Assembly: GCA_023378805.1 (NCBI GenBank) | Contig: JAMCSQ010000046.1 | Span: 1 to 8,595, forward strand | DNA from: Candidatus Parvarchaeota archaeon | GTDB lineage: Archaea; Nanobdellota; Nanobdellia; Parvarchaeales; Parvarchaeaceae | DNA length: 8,595 bases | Direction: 5' to 3' | Shown here: in pieces, positions 5,733-8,595 of the stretch | Numbering within the stretch: position 1 is the first letter of the stretch | Layout of the letters: every line of letters starts with the position of its first letter | Notes under the pieces: model-generated | The model's input: only the letters and a program-made list of their open reading frames with translations | Databases searched by the model: none | Told to the model about the DNA's origin: nothing | Position numbers and translations under genes: made by a program

Positions 5733-6056
5733 TTATCCTCCACTATTAAACTTATTAGCGGCTTCTGAATCAGACTGGTCCGTACTTGCACCAATCACGC
5801 CCCCTATAATCGCACCGATAATAAGTCCCAATGGGCCCCCTACTAAACCTAATAGACCACCAACTACTGCGCCTCCTGCACCAGTTCCATTACTGGGTTC
5901 AGCAATTACATCTTCACGTTTGTATTCATGCTCTTTTTTACAAACGTTGTTTGGACAGCTAAGTTTAAATTTTTCTGGCAATTCCGACTTATGTCTAGCT
6001 TGCGTGGAGAGATAAATTTTTTGGTCACAGCTATCGCACTTTATATATAACTTCAT
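5733..6056 (-). CDS. Zinc-ribbon and glycine-zipper protein, function unknown
   Basis: This 107-residue protein has two parts. Residues 1-50 form a zinc ribbon with C7 and C10 (CDSC) and C34 and C39 (CPNNVC), with basic residues between. Residues 57-90 form a glycine zipper with Gly at 57, 59, 61, 62, 66, 67, 70, 73, 74, 77, 81, 85, 86 and 89, in alternation with Val, Leu and Ile; this could make a hairpin of two short membrane helices joined at GGPLG (73-77). A polar tail follows. Glycine zippers pack helices tightly in membranes and occur in channel-like or membrane-disturbing proteins; the ribbon may bind nucleic acid or protein. Its ATG is one base after the preceding stop, with GGTGGAG seven bases upstream. 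It is followed without a gap by a multi-pass membrane protein. The function is unknown, and a membrane-associated role is inferred. Confidence 0.8.
   Translation of the reverse strand: MKLYIKCDSCDQKIYLSTQARHKSELPEKFKLSCPNNVCKKEHEYKREDVIAEPSNGTGAGGAVVGGLLGLVGGPLGLIIGAIIGGVIGASTDQSDSEAANKFNSGG
5736..5741 (-). promoter_or_regulatory. Shine-Dalgarno site of the membrane-protein gene
   Basis: On the minus strand GGAGGA lies three bases (the TAA stop of the preceding gene) before ATG 5732. It lies inside the coding end of the zinc-ribbon gene and supports both the start choice and translational coupling of the two. Confidence 0.7.
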
Positions 6057-6057
6057 T

Positions 6058-6363
6058 TTATTGCTCCACCCCCTTTAGTTTGTTTATCAAAAGTTCTTCA
6101 TTTCTTCTACTTTTACCCCAATCGAATATTTGAGCCTCAGGATTTGACTCTACAGAGACAATCACAGAACCGACTTTATTTTTGTCTTGAGTCAGGTTTA
6201 TTTTTACTGATTCCCCCCATGATAGCCATGAAGGTCTTGTTTTAAAAATAAGTTCATGCGTCTCTACATTTTCATTCTCTAAATTCCACCCAAATTCTTT
6301 GCTTATACTTTTTATCCTACTTTCCAATTCAGTTAAATTTTGATTGAATTCCTGTGTTTGCAT
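6058..6363 (-). CDS. Small Trp-containing protein, function unknown
   Basis: This 101-residue soluble protein has no membrane segment, signal peptide or cysteine. Residues 1-25 are probably an amphipathic helix (LTELESRIKSISKEFG). The middle looks like alternating beta-strands: HELIFKT (36-42), then PSWLSWGESVKINL (44-57) and SVIVSVES (66-73). It ends in QIFDWGKSRRNEELLINKL (78-96), a strand-turn-helix. The motifs SWLSWGE and FDWGK look conserved, and I have a weak recollection of unnamed bacterial proteins with similar features, but I cannot assign a family. A small alpha+beta ligand- or membrane-surface-binding fold is possible (inference). It starts nine bases after the metallopeptidase stop with no clear SD, and the next gene starts one base after its own stop, so it belongs to the hsdR operon. 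Confidence 0.75.
   Translation of the reverse strand: MQTQEFNQNLTELESRIKSISKEFGWNLENENVETHELIFKTRPSWLSWGESVKINLTQDKNKVGSVIVSVESNPEAQIFDWGKSRRNEELLINKLKGVEQ
6064..6070 (-). promoter_or_regulatory. Shine-Dalgarno site of the zinc-ribbon gene
   Basis: On the minus strand GGTGGAG lies seven bases before ATG 6056, inside the last codons of the preceding 101-codon gene. It supports the chosen start and coupled translation. Confidence 0.6.
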
Positions 6364-6372
6364 AGATATTGC

Positions 6373-6636
6373 TCATTCTTCAGCCATGTGCGCTTTTAGA
6401 AGAGAAGCGAATAATTTATCATGTTTGCTGTATTTTAGATGGAGCAATTCATGTAGAATAATGTACTTTCTTCTTTCATCAGATTCGGACAAAATTCTAG
6501 AATTAAACGTGACTCTTCCAGAATGAGAGCAACTACCCCATTTATTCTTCATCGTCCTGATTTGAATCTCTTTAAAACTAGCGCCAACCTTCTGGCTTAA
6601 CTCTGTTACCTCTTTGATAAATTCGTCCTTATCCAT
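6373..6636 (-). CDS. Minimal zinc metallopeptidase, YgjP/DUF45 (M48/SprT-like) type, linked to hsdR
   Basis: This 87-residue protein is little more than a catalytic core. The substrate-side strand motif MKNKWGSCSHSGRVTFN (29-45) precedes the zinc site HELLH (62-66; H62 and H66 bind zinc, E63 is catalytic), with H72 in KYSKHDKLF as the probable third ligand. This arrangement is typical of the YgjP-like DUF45 family (WGSC...N...HELxHL...H...F). Full YgjP proteins are over 200 residues, whereas short versions like this one are, to my knowledge, commonly encoded next to type I restriction genes. Its ATG shares one base with the hsdR stop (TAATG on the minus strand) and there is no clear SD, pointing to termination-reinitiation. 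The substrate is unknown; trimming of HsdR or of DNA-protein complexes is possible but unproven. Confidence 0.88.
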   Translation of the reverse strand: MDKDEFIKEVTELSQKVGASFKEIQIRTMKNKWGSCSHSGRVTFNSRILSESDERRKYIILHELLHLKYSKHDKLFASLLKAHMAEE

Positions 6637-8595
6637 TATCTGCCTAACTTCAATGTATTGACTATTTCTTTTATAATTGATGCGGCCTCACCAGGTTCAA
6701 TATTCCTTGACAATAATTCTTTTATTAATTCTCTCTTTATAATCCTTTCTTGCTTAGGATTTGTCTGCCAGTGCGGGAAGCCCACACTTAATTTATTGAA
6801 TAAGACCGCCACGTCTTCTGATTTGTTTATTGTCTTCTGTTTTAAGATCCAATATACTGTGAAAGCCTGCGTATTAAACCCTCGTTCATTTTGTGAGTGT
6901 TTAGCTGAATTAATTTCTGTCACAAGATCTTTCATTTTTGTTAGAGAATCTTTCGTGCTAAGCAAATTATCATTGTGGGCTTTAGCTATTTGTTGTGCTC
7001 TTTCTCCAATAGATAATAAATACGGCGCACTAGCGATATTGTCCAAGACAAAGGCTCTAACACTTACTAAAAGATTATACACTTTTTCTTCTTCTGAGGC
7101 CTTTATACTGGCTAAAGTTTGTAAAGTGTGTTCATTTATGTCATAAGTACTTAATTTTTCCGGTAATTTTGTACTGGTAGTCTGCCTTCTAACCAGGTTG
7201 GCAGTTTTCCGTCCAAAATCTTTGTCTGGAGAAAAGCCGGTGCCAAAGGCCTCTTTTAATATGCGGTAAATCCTGGCCAAATTCTCTTGGTCGTCTAAAT
7301 AATCTCTGAGAAAGTCGTCTGGCGATAAAATCTCGTATATGTCTTTTAACTCTTCGTATATTTCAAAAAACTTCTGTCTCTCTTTCTCATCCGCGAATAT
7401 TTTAAGGATATATTCTACTGCCTTGTCCCTAGAATATGCATTTATAGGTTTTAGATAAGCCAGTTTTACTGTTGACATAAGTTTTGAATATCTTAATTTC
7501 AATATCTCCAAATCCTGTACAACGGCTTCTATATCATTTACATCCTTTGAATCAAACGCCAAAGCACTTTTAAGATTACCAAATAGACCTATGAAATCGA
7601 TTACTAGACCACAAATTTTCTTATGCCCATTTTCCTCATAGGGCCTGTTTATTCTAGCTATAGCTTGCAAAAGAACATGATCCCTCATTGGTTTGTCTAA
7701 ATACATGCAATAAAGAATTGGTGCATCAAAACCTGTGAGTAGTTTGTCTGTAACAATTAGAATCTTTGGTTTATCCACCGGGTTCTGGAACTTCTTTCTT
7801 ACGACTTTTTCCTCTTCTTCAGTCTTGTGAAAAGCCTTCATCTCTACAGCGTCTTCGTAAAATGAACTCATTATTACTTCTGAATAATCCTTTGGCAGAA
7901 ACTTGTCCAACGCCTTTTTGTACATTACGCAGGCTTCTCTATCGACTGTAACCAGAAAAGCTTTGTATCCTAATGGTTCTACATTGCTTTTAAAGTGATT
8001 TGCCACAAATTCCGCGATTTTCTTAACTCTAACCTCATTCTTCAGCATATTACAAAGAGTTACCTGTTTGCGTAGTACTGAATTCAGTTCTTCTACGTCA
8101 GAAACTCCTTCAGCTTCCTTTAGACTTAGAAATTCTTTCTCTAGGACGCCTCTTTTTACGAGTAATTTATTTGATGCGATTGAATATTTTAATGGGACCG
8201 TAGTCCCGTCTTCTATAGACTCCTTTATTCCGTACTTATCAAGATATCCGTTTTTATCGTCTCTTCCGAATATCGTGAAAGTGTTTGTGCCTTTAAAGGT
8301 TCTCATGACCGGAGTGCCAGTGAATCCAATGTAAGTCGCATTCGGTATCGCGCCCATCATGTAATTCCCAAACTTACCTTGTGTACTTCTATGTGCTTCA
8401 TCGATTAGAACATAAATGTTTTTATTCATGCAAATCTTTGGGGGCATCCCTTCAAATTTGTGTATTATTGTTACTATCAAACCACGATGCTCTTCTTTCA
8501 CTAATCTTTGTAAATGTTCTTTCGTTTCTGCGACCACTATGTTTCCAAATCCAACCGCGGCAAGATTATTGAAAAGTTGAGACTCTAACCTCATA
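6636..8595 (-). CDS. hsdR: Type I restriction enzyme subunit R: helicase and C-terminal domains (N-terminus beyond right edge)
   Basis: HsdR is the motor and nuclease subunit of a type I restriction-modification complex: it translocates DNA using ATP and cuts unmodified DNA. Residue numbers count from the first Met at 8594. Visible are the SF2 elements DEAH (65-68), FTGTP (91-95), ILIVTDKLLTGFDAP (278-292, motif V region) and LLQAIARINRPY (308-319, motif VI), then the helical C-terminal region ending with FPHWQTNPKQERIIKREL near the C-terminus. The N-terminal PD-(D/E)xK nuclease and the Walker A motif are missing because the window ends. The Met at 8594 sits in the segment RLESQLFNN, which follows motif Ia in the family, so it is internal rather than the true start. 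Full HsdR proteins are about 900-1100 residues. hsdM and hsdS are not visible and would be expected beyond 8595. Confidence 0.95.
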   Translation of the reverse strand, partial: MRLESQLFNNLAAVGFGNIVVAETKEHLQRLVKEEHRGLIVTIIHKFEGMPPKICMNKNIYVLIDEAHRSTQGKFGNYMMGAIPNATYIGFTGTPVMRTFKGTNTFTIFGRDDKNGYLDKYGIKESIEDGTTVPLKYSIASNKLLVKRGVLEKEFLSLKEAEGVSDVEELNSVLRKQVTLCNMLKNEVRVKKIAEFVANHFKSNVEPLGYKAFLVTVDREACVMYKKALDKFLPKDYSEVIMSSFYEDAVEMKAFHKTEEEEKVVRKKFQNPVDKPKILIVTDKLLTGFDAPILYCMYLDKPMRDHVLLQAIARINRPYEENGHKKICGLVIDFIGLFGNLKSALAFDSKDVNDIEAVVQDLEILKLRYSKLMSTVKLAYLKPINAYSRDKAVEYILKIFADEKERQKFFEIYEELKDIYEILSPDDFLRDYLDDQENLARIYRILKEAFGTGFSPDKDFGRKTANLVRRQTTSTKLPEKLSTYDINEHTLQTLASIKASEEEKVYNLLVSVRAFVLDNIASAPYLLSIGERAQQIAKAHNDNLLSTKDSLTKMKDLVTEINSAKHSQNERGFNTQAFTVYWILKQKTINKSEDVAVLFNKLSVGFPHWQTNPKQERIIKRELIKELLSRNIEPGEAASIIKEIVNTLKLGR

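Noticed and set aside
6658..7146. 162-codon plus-strand frame opposite hsdR
   Set aside because: It is a shadow of the hsdR coding strand with no SD, no promoter and no recognisable domain; the same holds for the plus-strand frames opposite leuS and the zinc-ribbon gene.
8594..8595. Met at 8594 as the true start of HsdR
   Set aside because: It falls in the middle of the helicase domain next to motif Ia; the nuclease and Walker A parts are missing because of the window edge, so this is a truncated view and not a short gene.

Overview
The window looks like a piece of an AT-rich archaeal chromosome with a small, compact gene set. The LeuRS and ProRS are both of the archaeal/eukaryotic type. Two genes carry archaeal TATA elements placed for leaderless transcripts, other genes have strong Shine-Dalgarno sequences, ATA is a common isoleucine codon, and there is an archaeal-style single-domain PRC-barrel protein. 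A DPANN-type lineage (for example Micrarchaeota or Parvarchaeota) would fit, but that is an impression from style and not a demonstrated placement.

Layout. (1) 1-3998 is housekeeping: leuS runs leftward off the edge, and proS is read rightward from a shared 103-bp divergent promoter region. A class I SAM-dependent methyltransferase follows proS one base after its stop, and then a PRC-barrel protein with its own strong SD. (2) 3999-4324 is a 326-bp spacer with no convincing gene. It holds a long imperfect hairpin, smaller inverted repeats, TATA-like sequences and a doubtful 59-codon ORF. (3) 4325-5197 encodes an unusual basic protein of four evenly spaced helix-turn-helix repeats plus an unrecognised C-terminal domain. 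Hand-counted stretches of this gene reach 45-52% G+C, against about 30% in sampled neighbouring rows, so recent transfer is likely. (4) 5226-8595 is a tight leftward operon. It contains the helicase and C-terminal part of a type I restriction subunit HsdR (cut by the right edge), a minimal HExxH metallopeptidase overlapping its stop, a Trp-rich 101-residue protein, a zinc-ribbon/glycine-zipper protein and a 168-residue membrane protein. Junctions are -1, 9, 1 and 0 bases.

How the parts relate. The left half is translation and basic cell biology. The right half is an accessory defence locus: hsdM and hsdS are expected beyond the right edge, and the three small genes at the distal end are the least explained part. 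The four-HTH gene lies between the two, converges on the defence operon, and may be a DNA-binding regulator or a remnant of a mobile element. The two parts most worth pursuing are this HTH-array protein and the membrane/zinc-ribbon cassette attached to hsdR.
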